Counted from the first letter of the stretch, positions 29,219 through 37,500 are shown. The stretch: DNA of 64,000 nucleotides from Microbacterium suwonense (GCF_030296555.1 NZ_AP027728.1:992001-1056000), one strand, 5' to 3'. Notes: generated by a model from the letters alone, not told the origin. A program made the numbers and translations.

Positions 29219-30208
29219 TCAGCGCTCGATGCTCGCGCGCTTGTCCCTCGAGGAGGAGATCAGGCTGGCGACCGTGGCGACCGCCATCGATCCGAAGATG
29301 ACGCCGAGCGAGAGCCAGTTGTCGATGTCGGGCGCCCAGTCGATGGGCTCGCCGCCGTTGATGAACGGCAGCTCGTTGACGTGCATGGCGTGCAGCACCA
29401 GCTTCACCCCGATGAACGCCAGGATGAATGCGACGCCGTAGTGCAGGTACTTCAGCTTCTCGAGCAGGTTGCCGAGCAGGAAGTAGAGCTGGCGAAGTCC
29501 CATCAGGGCGAACAGATTCGCGGTGAACACGATGAAGGGGTCGGTGGTGATGCCGAAGATCGCGGGGATCGAGTCCACCGCGAACATCAGGTCGGTGACG
29601 CCGAGTGAGACGAAGACGATCAGCATCGGCGTCCAGATCTTGCGGCCGTCGACCACCGTGCGCACCTTGGGTCCGTCATACTCCTCGCTGATCGGGATCA
29701 CGCGGCGGATCTGGCGGACGATGAAGTTCTCGGTCTGCGCGTCGTCGGCGTGCTTCTCGGGGAGCGACTGCCGGATGGCGGTGAACAGCAGGAAGGCGCC
29801 GAACACGTAGAAGATCGGGCTGAGGTGCTCGACCGCGGCGCCGACGATGATGATGAAGATCGCCCGCAGCACCAGCGCGATGATGATGCCCACCATCAGC
29901 GCCTCCTGCTGATACCGCCGCGGCACCGAGAACTGCGTCATGATCAGGATGAACACGAACAGGTTGTCGATGGAGAGGCTGTACTCCATCGCCCAGCCGG
30001 TGAGGAAGTCCAGCGAGGTCTTCGCGTCGCCGACGAAGTACAGCACACCGGCGAAGATCAATGCCAGGGTGACGTAGAACGCGACCCAGAGACTGGACTC
30101 CCTGGTGGTGGGGATGTGCGGGCGTTTCAGGATCAGCAGCAGATCGCCGATGAGCACGGCGGTCAGCACGACCAGTGCGGTGATCTCGAACCAGACGGGG
30201 ATATCCAC
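29219..30208 (-). CDS. TerC-family membrane protein
   Basis: A 329-residue integral membrane protein with seven to nine helices (TerC/Alx family). AMEYSLSIDNLFVFILIMTQF contains the conserved acidic Glu/Asp pair, and TDLMFAVDSIPAIFGITTDPF the second; these are the metal-site positions in family members linked to Mn2+ export and metalation of exported proteins. The start is GTG at 30208 with AAAGG 10 nt upstream; that ribosome binding site lies inside a hairpin (see the leader feature). The older name refers to tellurite resistance. Confidence 0.9.
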   Translation of the reverse strand: MDIPVWFEITALVVLTAVLIGDLLLILKRPHIPTTRESSLWVAFYVTLALIFAGVLYFVGDAKTSLDFLTGWAMEYSLSIDNLFVFILIMTQFSVPRRYQQEALMVGIIIALVLRAIFIIIVGAAVEHLSPIFYVFGAFLLFTAIRQSLPEKHADDAQTENFIVRQIRRVIPISEEYDGPKVRTVVDGRKIWTPMLIVFVSLGVTDLMFAVDSIPAIFGITTDPFIVFTANLFALMGLRQLYFLLGNLLEKLKYLHYGVAFILAFIGVKLVLHAMHVNELPFINGGEPIDWAPDIDNWLSLGVIFGSMAVATVASLISSSRDKRASIER

Positions 30209-30219
30209 GAGCGGCGGAC

Positions 30220-30342
30220 CTTTCGGAGGGATGACGGAAGTCCGAAAGTCTCTCCCCGCACCGTGGTGCGCCGCGCGACCGGAGCAGCGATGACGATGCT
30301 CGTGATGACGATCCGCGCGATGACGGGATACTCCCTCTCGCG
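30220..30342 (-). ncRNA. Candidate Mn2+-sensing (yybP-ykoY-like) riboswitch leader of terC
   Basis: The minus-strand leader begins near a TAGCAT box (30354-30349), contains GAGGGAGTATCCC (30338-30326), resembling the GGGGAGUA element of the yybP-ykoY class, and repeated CGTCATC motifs with a small TCGT-CATC-ACGA hairpin. It ends in a hairpin of CTTTCGGA and TCCGAAAG (arms 30220-30227 and 30241-30248) that sequesters the terC ribosome binding site. This class commonly controls TerC genes. The assignment is by motif resemblance and has not been tested against a covariance model. Confidence 0.5.
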
Positions 30343-30348
30343 CTGGCC

Positions 30349-30354
30349 ATGCTA
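30349..30354 (-). promoter_or_regulatory. -10 box TAGCAT of terC leader
   Basis: TAGCAT on the minus strand is placed 7-12 nt upstream of the start of the structured leader. No convincing -35 element. Confidence 0.35.
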
Positions 30355-30462
30355 CCGGAACCCGCCGAGATGACCGCATCGCTCCGGCATCCTCGTTCAT
30401 CGATCTGAGACGATGGGGCGAAGCGCGACACTTCCTGAACAACAGACGCGAACGGAACGGGA

Positions 30463-31020
30463 ATGCCGACCAGCACACAGGACCGCGAGTGGGCCGCACG
30501 GGCCGCATCCGGAGATCAGGATGCCTTCCGCGAGATCTACCGAGCCCACGTGCGGCCGGTGTACTGGATCGCACACGGCATTCTCGGATCGGCGGCGGAT
30601 GCCGAGGACATCGCCCAGGAGACGTTCGTCGTCGCCTGGCGCAAACTGCCCGGCCTCGAGCTGGTCGGCGAATCCCTGCTGCCGTGGCTGGCGACGATCT
30701 GCCGATTCCAGGCGGCGAACCGCCTGCGGGTGCTGCGCCGCGACAGGGCGAATCTCTCGGATGCCGCGGACGAGTCGATCCCCGACACCGTCAGCGTGGA
30801 GGATCAGGTCATCTCCTCCGCCCTCGCGGAGCGGATCGTCGACGAGATCGGCCAGCTGGACGATCTCGATCGACGGGTCTTCCTGCTCTGCGCGGTCGAG
30901 GGATTCGCCTACCAGGCCGCCGCGGATGAGCTCGATGTGAGCCACGCGGTCGTCCGCAACCGTCTGTCCCGGGTACGCACGCGCCTGCGGGGCGCGGCCG
31001 AGGAGATGAGAGACGCATGA
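30463..31020 (+). CDS. ECF-type RNA polymerase sigma factor
   Basis: A 185-residue sigma-70 family factor with only regions 2 and 4. Region 2 is YWIAHGILGSAADAEDIAQETFVVAWRKL (the DAEDIAQETF motif); region 4 is YQAAADELDVSHAVVRNRLSRVRTRLR, a helix-turn-helix for the -35 element. The start is ATG with a weak GGGA. The stop overlaps the next gene (ATGA), which encodes a membrane protein that may act as its anti-sigma factor. Regulon unknown. Confidence 0.9.
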   Translation: MPTSTQDREWAARAASGDQDAFREIYRAHVRPVYWIAHGILGSAADAEDIAQETFVVAWRKLPGLELVGESLLPWLATICRFQAANRLRVLRRDRANLSDAADESIPDTVSVEDQVISSALAERIVDEIGQLDDLDRRVFLLCAVEGFAYQAAADELDVSHAVVRNRLSRVRTRLRGAAEEMRDA

Positions 31021-32096
31021 GCGAGGACAGCAGTATCAGCCTGCCGCCGCTGAGCGACGAGAGTATCGCGCGCATCGAGCAGGAGGTGTTCGACGACATC
31101 GCCGAGGAGCGGCCGCCCTCGCCTGCCACGCCCGCACCGGCCGTGTCCCGGCCGCGTCGACGACGGTGGGCGGTGGGCCTGGGCATCGCGGCCGCATTCG
31201 TCGGCGGCGCGGTCATCGCTCCTCCCCTGCTCTCGGGCATCACCAGCAGCTCCATGACGATGTCGGACGTGGGCAGCGCCCGCGACTCGTCGGCCGAATG
31301 GGCGGATGCGGTGGTGCCCGCCGTGGGCGTGCCCGATTCCGTGGGTCTGACCTCGGACGGACGGGTGACCACCACGACGGGCGGCGCAGAGACGCCGGAC
31401 AGGGACATCATCACGACCGGCCAGATCATCCTGCGCGTCGCGGACGTGTCGGCGGCGGTCGACACGCTCACGGCGCTCGCCGAGGAGCACGATGGGTACA
31501 TCGAGTCGTCCGACGTCGGCCTCGACTCCGGCGACCCCGTTGAAGGCACGGCGGGTTCCACGCGATCGCAGGGCTCGGGATGGCTCAGCATCCGCATCCC
31601 CTCGGCAGACCTCAGCGCCGTCACGAAGGCGATCGGCGATGCCGGGCAGGTGCTGCACTCATCGATCTCCCATGAGGACGTCACCTCCACCGCGGTCGAT
31701 CTGCGCGCCAGGGTGGCTGCGGCGGAGGCCTCCGTGCAGCGCCTCACCGAGCTGATGACGAAGTCGGGATCGGTGAGCGACCTCATCACCGCCGAGTCGG
31801 CGCTCAATGAGCGTCAGGCGCAGTTGGAGAGCTACCAGCAGGAGCTGAAGAATCTCGACCAGCGGGTCGCGATGTCGACCGTTCGGGTGCAGCTGACGAA
31901 GCAGGCCTCCGTCTCGCAGGCGGACCCGGCCGGCTTCGGAGACGGGCTGCTCGCGGGGTGGAACGGACTGATCATCGCGCTGAACGCACTGGTGGTCACC
32001 GTGGGCTTCCTGCTGCCGTGGCTGGCGATCGCGGGGATCGTGCTCCTGGCGGTCTGGCTGATCCGTCGTCGAGTCCGCAAGACCCGAGTTCCTTGA
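31017..32096 (+). CDS. DUF4349 membrane protein, possible anti-sigma factor
   Basis: A 359-residue protein. A cytoplasmic N-terminus of about 50 residues (LPPLSDESIARIEQEVFDDIAEE, then RRRR) is followed by a membrane helix (about 51-72), then a long extracytoplasmic DUF4349 domain (DIITTGQIILRVADVSAAVDTLTALA...GYIESS), a coiled coil (ARVAAAEASVQRLTELM...ALNERQAQLESYQQELKNLDQRV) and a C-terminal helix with a basic end. The overlap with the sigma gene and the short N-terminal cytosolic helix suit an anti-sigma role, but no zinc-finger (HxxxCxxC) motif is present. Confidence 0.75.
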   Translation: MSEDSSISLPPLSDESIARIEQEVFDDIAEERPPSPATPAPAVSRPRRRRWAVGLGIAAAFVGGAVIAPPLLSGITSSSMTMSDVGSARDSSAEWADAVVPAVGVPDSVGLTSDGRVTTTTGGAETPDRDIITTGQIILRVADVSAAVDTLTALAEEHDGYIESSDVGLDSGDPVEGTAGSTRSQGSGWLSIRIPSADLSAVTKAIGDAGQVLHSSISHEDVTSTAVDLRARVAAAEASVQRLTELMTKSGSVSDLITAESALNERQAQLESYQQELKNLDQRVAMSTVRVQLTKQASVSQADPAGFGDGLLAGWNGLIIALNALVVTVGFLLPWLAIAGIVLLAVWLIRRRVRKTRVP

Positions 32097-32109
32097 TTTC
32101 CCGGGGTAT

Positions 32110-32123
32110 ACAAGAACTCTTGT
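32110..32123. promoter_or_regulatory. Perfect palindrome ACAAGA-AC-TCTTGT, probable operator
   Basis: Six-bp arms with a 2-bp spacer overlap the -35 hexamer of the ArsR-type regulator gene immediately downstream. The position suits autorepression. Confidence 0.6.
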
Positions 32124-32147
32124 GAGATTTGGGATGTCCGCTTAGCG
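32120..32147 (+). promoter_or_regulatory. Promoter TTGTGA-N17-TAGCGT, leaderless
   Basis: -35 TTGTGA (32120-32125), 17 bp, -10 TAGCGT (32143-32148 within CTTAGCGTTG, read as TTAGCG one base earlier), then 7 nt to the GTG at 32156. The transcript should begin at the start codon. Confidence 0.55.
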
Positions 32148-32155
32148 TTGCGGGC

Positions 32156-32692
32156 GTGGAAAACATCTCGGTCATCACGGCCATCTCGCACCCGCTTCGA
32201 CGACGCATCATCGATCGTCTGCTGCTGCATGGCCCCACGCAGGTGGGAACCTTCGCCCGCGTGCTGGATGCGCAGGTGGGCAGCATCAGCCATCACCTGC
32301 GGATGCTGCAGAAGGCCGGCGTCATCGAGCAGACCGACGCACCCGACGGCGACCGGCGGGCGAGCTGGTGGCGGCTCGCCCGCCGGTCGTTCACGTGGTC
32401 GGCTGCCGACTTCGAGTCCCCTGCCGACGCGCTCCTCGCGCGCGAGGCGGAACGTGCGAACGTGCGTCATCAACTGGACCGCCTGTCGCAGTGGTATCGC
32501 ACCTCGCCGACCAGCGACCTCGAGGGGTTCAACACGGATTCACTCGCCTGGGCGACGCAGGAGGAGCTGAACGATCTGCATCGGCGGCTGAACACGATGC
32601 TCGACGATTGGCGCAGCAGCATCGATCGGGAAGATCGCCAGGAGCGGATGCCGGTGTACTTCTTCGCACACGGCTTTCCGACAAAGGTGTGA
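32156..32692 (+). CDS. ArsR-type winged-helix transcriptional regulator
   Basis: A 178-residue regulator, VENISVITAISHPLRRRIIDRLLLHGPTQVGTFARVLDAQVGSISHHLRMLQKAGVIEQ: the ArsR fold recognition helix is GSISHHLRMLQKAG. The wing is DGDRRASWWRLARR. The C-terminal half is helical (dimer region). The GTG start is favoured because a promoter ends 7 nt before it. The stop is directly followed by the MFS gene start, so the two form an operon and the regulator probably controls that exporter. Confidence 0.85.
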   Translation: MENISVITAISHPLRRRIIDRLLLHGPTQVGTFARVLDAQVGSISHHLRMLQKAGVIEQTDAPDGDRRASWWRLARRSFTWSAADFESPADALLAREAERANVRHQLDRLSQWYRTSPTSDLEGFNTDSLAWATQEELNDLHRRLNTMLDDWRSSIDREDRQERMPVYFFAHGFPTKV

Positions 32693-32693
32693 G

Positions 32694-33940
32694 ATGACCA
32701 CGACCGAACCCCGCCTGCTGCGCGAGCCGCCCGCGTTCCGCCGCGACCGCATGGTGCAGACCTGGCTGGCGATCAAAGCCTTCTCGGATGCCGGCGATGC
32801 GATCTTCACGATCGCCTTCGCCTGGACCGCCGTGCAGATCGCCTCTCCTGCTGTGGCCGGTCTCGTCGTCGCCGCAGGGACCGTGCCCCGCGCGATCGTG
32901 CTGCTGCTCGGCGGCGCGTACGCCGACCGCAAAGACGCCCGACGGCTGATGATCACATTCAACGCGCTGCGCGTGGTCGTGCTGGTCTCCGTCGCCGTCT
33001 GGTGCCTCGCCGCACCGCCCACCGTCGCCCTGCTGCTGATCGCGAGCATCGCCTTCGGGCTGTGCGACGCCTTCTTCGAACCGGCGGCGGGGACGATGCC
33101 GCGTCAGCTCGTGGCGCCGGCCGATCTACCGGCGTACTCGGCTCTCAGCCAGACGCTCTCTCGCCTGGGCACCATGGCGGGTTCCGCCATCGGCGGTTTC
33201 CTGGTGGCGGCCTTCGGCATCGCCGGCAGCGCCGGCCTGAACACCGTGACCTACGTGGTCGTCATCGCCTTCATCGTGCTGTGGCTGCGACCCCGCTTCG
33301 CGCTGCCGCGTGCGTCGACGCAGCAGAACGTGCTGCGCGGCGTGGCCGACGGATTCCGACACCTCGGGCAGGAGCGTGCGACGCGCACACTGGTGATCGC
33401 CCTGTCGGGCTTGAACCTCGCAGTGGGCCCGGCGATCGCGATCGGGCTCCCCTGCAGGCGACCTCGCACGGATGGGGTGCAGGAGCGGTCGGCATCTTCG
33501 AGGCGCTGGTGGGCGGTGGGGCGATGATCGGTGCACTGACCGTCGTGCGCTGGCGCCCGCGACACGAGGCGATCGGCGGGTTCACCGCACTGATGGTGCA
33601 GGGCGCCGGGATCGTCGCGCTCGGCATCGGCTCACCCGTCGTGGTCGGCGTCGGCTGCCTTGCGATCGGATGCACTGCCGGCTTCGCGTCGACCCTGCTG
33701 AGCTCCACCTTTGCGGCGACCGCCGCCCCCGACTACCTGGGACGGCTGGGATCCATTCTGCGCCTGGGCGATGACTGCCTGATGCCCGCCGCCATGGCGA
33801 TGTTCGGCCTGATCGCCGGCATCCTGCCGCTGTGGGTGCCGTTCGCCATGTACGGCGGCGCGATGGCGCTGCTGATGATCATGCCGCTGCGCAACCCGCA
33901 GCTGCGTGCGATCTCACTGCGCACACAGGGGCCTTCCTAG
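32694..33940 (+). CDS. MFS exporter, EntS/MFS_3 type (one-base deletion)
   Basis: A major facilitator of about 415 residues after repair. The first half begins MVQTWLAIKAFSDAGDAIFTIAFAWTAVQIA and contains GGAYADRKDARRLMI, the loop 2-3 motif; the break is at CCCC 33449-33452 after AIAIGLP, and the second frame continues LQATSHGWGAGAVGIFEALVGGGAMIGAL through four more helices. One added C rejoins them. Probably a drug or siderophore exporter under the upstream ArsR-type regulator; substrate unknown. Confidence 0.87.
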
Positions 33941-34037
33941 GCAGTGCAGCTAGGACTCCTTCGCACCGCAGATCCCGGGGCCGAACGCTCGATCTACAGC
34001 GTCGCCAGCGGTCGTTCACCTCGGGGCTGTCGAGTGT

Positions 34038-34409
34038 TCAGTTCTGGATGAGGGCGAGGGCGATTCGGTCGATGATCCAGAGACCGACACCGATCCCGGC
34101 GGAGATGCCGAACCCAACGGCGAGCAGCCCGGCTCCAGTGCCAACGAACAGGGCGACCTCGATCCCCAGTGGGGCGGGCTGGCGCAGCGGCACGGCCGCT
34201 TTGGGCGAGAGGAACAGGCCCCACACGGTCGCGACGACGGCCACTCCGAGGATTGCCGCAGGCCATCGCCACCACCCCACAGTGAGGTTCCAGGTGAGGA
34301 CGGCGACTCCGGCGAGAAGGGCGAGTTCGAGCAGGAATCGCACGGTCAGCGCGATCGTCCGGCCGGCGGATGCGCCGTCGAGCGGCCCGGTCTCAGTCAC
34401 GACGACCAC
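34038..34409 (-). CDS. DUF2568 (YrdB-like) small membrane protein
   Basis: A 123-residue protein with four predicted helices (LTVRFLLELALLAGVAVLTW, WWRWPAAILGVAVVATVWGLF, LGIEVALFVGTGAGLLAVGFG, AGIGVGLWIIDRIAL). FLLELALL...W and KAAVPLRQPA fit the DUF2568 family. A GTG start at 34409 overlaps the end of the TetR gene by 13 nt; a GTG at 34400 is an alternative. Third gene of a hydrolase-TetR-DUF2568 operon. Function unknown. Confidence 0.75.
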   Translation of the reverse strand: MVVVTETGPLDGASAGRTIALTVRFLLELALLAGVAVLTWNLTVGWWRWPAAILGVAVVATVWGLFLSPKAAVPLRQPAPLGIEVALFVGTGAGLLAVGFGISAGIGVGLWIIDRIALALIQN

Positions 34410-34960
34410 CCGGTGAGCACGGTATCGAGGGAGTCAACCGCGCGCGCGAACGTGTCGTCGAGGCTGCGCGACAATTTGAATCCTCCGCACTGTTCCAGAG
34501 CGAGGAAACCGTGCAGAGTGGCGCGGATCAGACGAATCGCATCGGTCAGATCGTCACCGTCGAGCCGGTAGGCCCGCAGCGCCGACGCGATCACTTCGAT
34601 CACGCTCTGGGCAGCGGCCTGCCCGTCGGTGTCGTCCGGGTCAGGAGCGACTTGCAGCGCCGCATACCGGCCGGGATGCCGGGTAGCCCACGCCCGCAGG
34701 GTGTGCGCGAGGGCGGCCAAGGCGTCGATGCCCGAGAGCCCAGCGCACGCGGTCGACAGGGCGGCGGCGACCTCGCGTGCGGCCTGCTGGCCGAGCGCGC
34801 TGCGCAGGTCGCCGAGGTCGGTGACGTGCCGGTAGACGCCCGGCGGGGCGATACCGAGCGAACGACCAAGTTTGGTGATCGTCAGCTCGTCAAGGCCGAT
34901 GTCGTCTGACAGCGAAGCGGCGCGTTCAACCACCGCGCTTCGGGTGAGGCGTTCAGCCAT
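34397..34960 (-). CDS. TetR family regulator with WHG-type C-terminal domain
   Basis: A 187-residue repressor. The HTH is LDELTITKLGRSLGIAPPGVYRHVTDLGDLRSALG; the C-terminal part ALRAYRLDGDDLTDAIRLIRATLHGFLALEQCGGF resembles the TetR_C_33/WHG domain. It overlaps the hydrolase gene by 8 nt and the DUF2568 gene by 13 nt. A perfect palindrome over the operon's start site is the probable binding site. Confidence 0.88.
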   Translation of the reverse strand: MAERLTRSAVVERAASLSDDIGLDELTITKLGRSLGIAPPGVYRHVTDLGDLRSALGQQAAREVAAALSTACAGLSGIDALAALAHTLRAWATRHPGRYAALQVAPDPDDTDGQAAAQSVIEVIASALRAYRLDGDDLTDAIRLIRATLHGFLALEQCGGFKLSRSLDDTFARAVDSLDTVLTGWSS

Positions 34961-35771
34961 GCGATACCTCCTGATCGTCCGATCCTTCGAGGAACGGCAG
35001 TATCGCGGCCAGCGTCTCGGCGGGCTGCTCAGCCATCGGGTAGTGACCTGCGCCGGGAATCATCCGGCGCTCGCCACGCAGCGCCCCCGCGACCCAGGCC
35101 GCTTCGGTCACCGGATCGGGGAAGTCGCGATCCTTGTCCCCCATCACGACCAGCGTCGCGGCATTCACACGTGGGAGTGCAGCTTCGGCCGGTGCGTGGG
35201 AGGTGCGTGCCGTGGCCTGGAACGCTGTCCACCGTCCGGGTCGCCGCAGCAGGGCGAGCGCCCGATCGACATGTTCTTCGTGGTCGGCAGGTGTCGACTG
35301 CCCGAACAGCGAGGGAAAGTAACTGCGCCACACCCGCGGCCCCCACGGGCGAGCCAACAGCATTCGCATGAACAGGCGAGTCGTGGCTGACCCGTGATCC
35401 CGCACGAATGGCCCGATCAGCACCAACCGCTCCACCGCATCGGGGCGCTCCGCCGCCGCGAGCACCCCGGCTGCCGCGCCCATCGAGTTCCCCACCACCG
35501 TCGCCGAGCCGCCACCGAGCGCGTCGATCACCGCGAGCACATCGCCCGCGGCCGCCGGGTCGTCATACGCGTCGAAGCTGACCGAGCTGTCTCCGTGCCC
35601 GCGCAGATCCATCACTGCGACCCGAAACCCCGCGTCCACCAGACTCGGAACAAGATGACGGAACGACGCCCGCGATTCACCCATCCCAGGCACACACACC
35701 ACCAGTGGCCCCGCACCACCCGTCCCCACAGCGACCACTCCGCCAGGCCGTTCCACCCTCATCATCCTCAT
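34953..35771 (-). CDS. Alpha/beta hydrolase
   Basis: A 272-residue hydrolase. The oxyanion strand is LVVCVPGMGESRASFRHL, the nucleophile elbow VVGNSMGAAAGVLAA (GNSMG), the acid in VVMGDKDRDFPDP and the His in PGAGHYPMAEQ. The ATG at 35771 is preferred because a TATGCT box ends 7 nt before it; further ATGs at 35765 and 35762 are possible. First gene of an operon with its own TetR regulator. Substrate unknown; epoxide hydrolase and haloperoxidase-like esterases are related. Confidence 0.85.
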   Translation of the reverse strand: MRMMRVERPGGVVAVGTGGAGPLVVCVPGMGESRASFRHLVPSLVDAGFRVAVMDLRGHGDSSVSFDAYDDPAAAGDVLAVIDALGGGSATVVGNSMGAAAGVLAAAERPDAVERLVLIGPFVRDHGSATTRLFMRMLLARPWGPRVWRSYFPSLFGQSTPADHEEHVDRALALLRRPGRWTAFQATARTSHAPAEAALPRVNAATLVVMGDKDRDFPDPVTEAAWVAGALRGERRMIPGAGHYPMAEQPAETLAAILPFLEGSDDQEVSHG

Positions 35772-35787
35772 GTTATCCAGCATAACA
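35771..35787. promoter_or_regulatory. TetR operator palindrome TGTTAT-CCAGC-ATAACA over a leaderless promoter
   Basis: Perfect 6-bp arms with a 5-bp spacer cover the -10 box (TATGCT on the minus strand) and the start codon of the hydrolase gene. A repressor bound here would block both polymerase and the mRNA start. Confidence 0.6.
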
Positions 35788-35820
35788 GACCGATACGCAT
35801 AGTAACTTCCACTGATCCAC

Positions 35821-35958
35821 TGTGGCCGCGTTCACCTGGCCGGCTGGTTCGATGACGCGGCGGACGTCGGGCTCAAGGGCCTCACACCGCACGAGCTGAG
35901 GCACACCGCCGCGTCACTCGCCGTCAACGCAGGGGCGAATGTGAAGGCCGTGCAGCGG
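35821..35958 (+). pseudogene. Tyrosine integrase remnant (C-terminal catalytic fragment)
   Basis: The frame reads GWFDDAADVGLKGLTPHELRHTAASLAV then NAGANVKAVQR. The HELRHTAAS box with the catalytic His-x-x-Arg pair and GANVKAVQ are diagnostic of phage-type tyrosine recombinases. The homology stops at VQR, where MLGH and the catalytic Tyr would follow, and gives way to the terminator of tRNA-Glu. No start codon or upstream portion remains, so it is a decayed trace of an element once integrated at this tRNA. Confidence 0.8.
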
Positions 35959-35964
35959 AAATGC

Positions 35965-35992
35965 GAAAACCCCCGGATGACCGGGGGTTTTC
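35965..35992. terminator. Strong terminator hairpin after tRNA-Glu
   Basis: Arms GAAAACCCCCGG and CCGGGGGTTTTC pair perfectly over 12 bp around an ATGA loop. The A and T runs at the ends make it bidirectional. It lies 8 bp from the 3' end of tRNA-Glu. Confidence 0.85.
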
Positions 35993-35999
35993 CTGTTCG

Positions 36000-36072
36000 T
36001 GACCCCAGCGGGATTCGAACCCGCGTTACCGCCGTGAGAGGGCGGCGTACTAGGCCGCTATACGATGGGGCC
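36000..36072 (-). tRNA. tRNA-Glu (anticodon CTC), first copy
   Basis: A 73-nt cloverleaf on the minus strand: acceptor GGCCCCA with TGGGGTC (one G-T pair), discriminator A, anticodon loop CTCTCAC between CCGCC and GGCGG, and T-arm GCGGGTTCGAATCCCGC. CCA is not encoded. Identical to the second copy at 37281-37353. Confidence 0.97.
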
Positions 36073-36134
36073 GTCACTGCAACCGTTCAAGTATGCCATG
36101 ACGAATACGGCCGAACAAATCGGGCGCGACGTGC

Positions 36135-37158
36135 TCAGCCGAGCATGTCCTTCACCATCGGCACGACCTTCTCGCCGTACAGGCCGATGGACTGCAGCAT
36201 CGCGTCGTGGCTGACGCCGTTCTGGTCGTACTTGAAATCGAAGCGGTTCACGCGCAGCGTGTTCAGCGTCGTCACGATCTTGCGTGCGACGGTCTCCGGC
36301 GAGCCGATGTACAGTGCTCCTCCTCGATCTCCCGCTCGAAGTCCCCGACCGCCGGCGGCGCCCAGCCGCGCTCCTCACCCAGGCGGGTGCGCATGGCGAG
36401 CCAGCCGTCATGGGTGATCGCCCGTGCCTCCTCGTCTGTCTCGGCCACCAGACCGGGCGAGTGCACCGCCACCGGCTTGGGTTCGACGCCGTACTGATCC
36501 TGAGCACGGTCGAACAGATCGATGTACGGAGCGAACCGCGTCGCCGGTCCCCCGATGATCGCCAGGAAGAGACCGAAGTTGTAGCGCGCCGTGCGCACGA
36601 CGGAGTCCGGGCTGCCCCCTACTCCCACCCAGGTGGGCAGACCACCCGCCGTGCGAGGAACACCCGCTGGTTCTCCAACGGAGCGCGAGTGCTGCCCTGC
36701 CAGGTGACCGGCCGCTCCTTCAGCAGCTGGGAGAGCAGATCGAGGCGCTCCTCGAAGAGCTCTTCGTACTGACGCAGATCGAAGCCGAACAGCGGGAACG
36801 ACTCGATGAACGAGCCCCGACCTGCCACGATCTCGGCGCGGCCGTTCGAAACGGCGTCGAGAGTGGCGAACCGCTCGAACACGCGCACCGGGTCATCGGA
36901 GCTGAGCACCGTGACGGCCGAGCCCAGCCGGATGCGCTCCGTGCGCGAGGCGATCGCCGCCAGCACCATCTCGGGACTGGAGACCGCGAAGTCGGGACGG
37001 TGATGCTCCCCTACGCCGAAGAAGTCCAGACCGACGCTGTCGGCAAGCACCGCCTGCTCCACGACGTCTCTGATCACCTGCGGGTGCGCGACCGGGTCGC
37101 CGCCGGCGTCACGGGTGACTCCACCGAAGGTGTCGAGTCCGAATTCGATGTCCGTCAT
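36135..37158 (-). CDS. LLM-class flavin-dependent monooxygenase (two one-base deletions)
   Basis: A luciferase-like TIM-barrel oxidoreductase using F420 or FMN. The frame starts MTDIEFGLDTFGGVTRDAGG and has GVGEHHRPDFAVSSPEMVLAAIASRTERIRLGSAV and RAEIVAGRGSF. It breaks near 36657 (before PTWVGVGGSPDSVVRTARY, read in the second frame) and near 36317 (before LYIGSPETVARKIV, read in the third frame). Two added bases give 341 residues, the normal length. Bracketed by identical tRNA-Glu genes. Substrate unknown. Confidence 0.85.
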
Positions 37159-37236
37159 GCCGTTCACAACCTCTTTCCGGCGACATTCATTCCACCGCAT
37201 GCATCTGAGCTGCAGCGGGTGTGTTCGGAACAGATG

Positions 37237-37271
37237 ACGAAGGCCCTTCGATCTGCTCGAAGGGCCTTCGT
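37237..37271. terminator. Terminator hairpin after second tRNA-Glu
   Basis: Arms ACGAAGGCCCTTCGA and TCGAAGGGCCTTCGT pair over 15 bp around a 5-nt loop, ending 10 bp from the tRNA 3' end. It also insulates the monooxygenase gene. Confidence 0.8.
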
Positions 37272-37280
37272 GTCGCGCTG

Positions 37281-37353
37281 TGACCCCAGCGGGATTCGAA
37301 CCCGCGTTACCGCCGTGAGAGGGCGGCGTACTAGGCCGCTATACGATGGGGCC
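37281..37353 (-). tRNA. tRNA-Glu (anticodon CTC), second copy
   Basis: Sequence identical over all 73 nt to the copy at 36000-36072, including discriminator A; the flanks differ. It is transcribed toward the monooxygenase gene and stopped by the adjacent hairpin. Confidence 0.97.
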
Positions 37354-37500
37354 GCGTGGCCCGTGCGGGCCGTCATGGCAACCATGGAAGTCTCCCATGA
37401 CGGTTCTGTCGGCACCAAATCATGCCCATCGGCACGTGCACGACGGGCGTGTCGCCCGCCATGACTTGCAGCGCGCGCCGACCGGGTGTTGACTCTGGTC

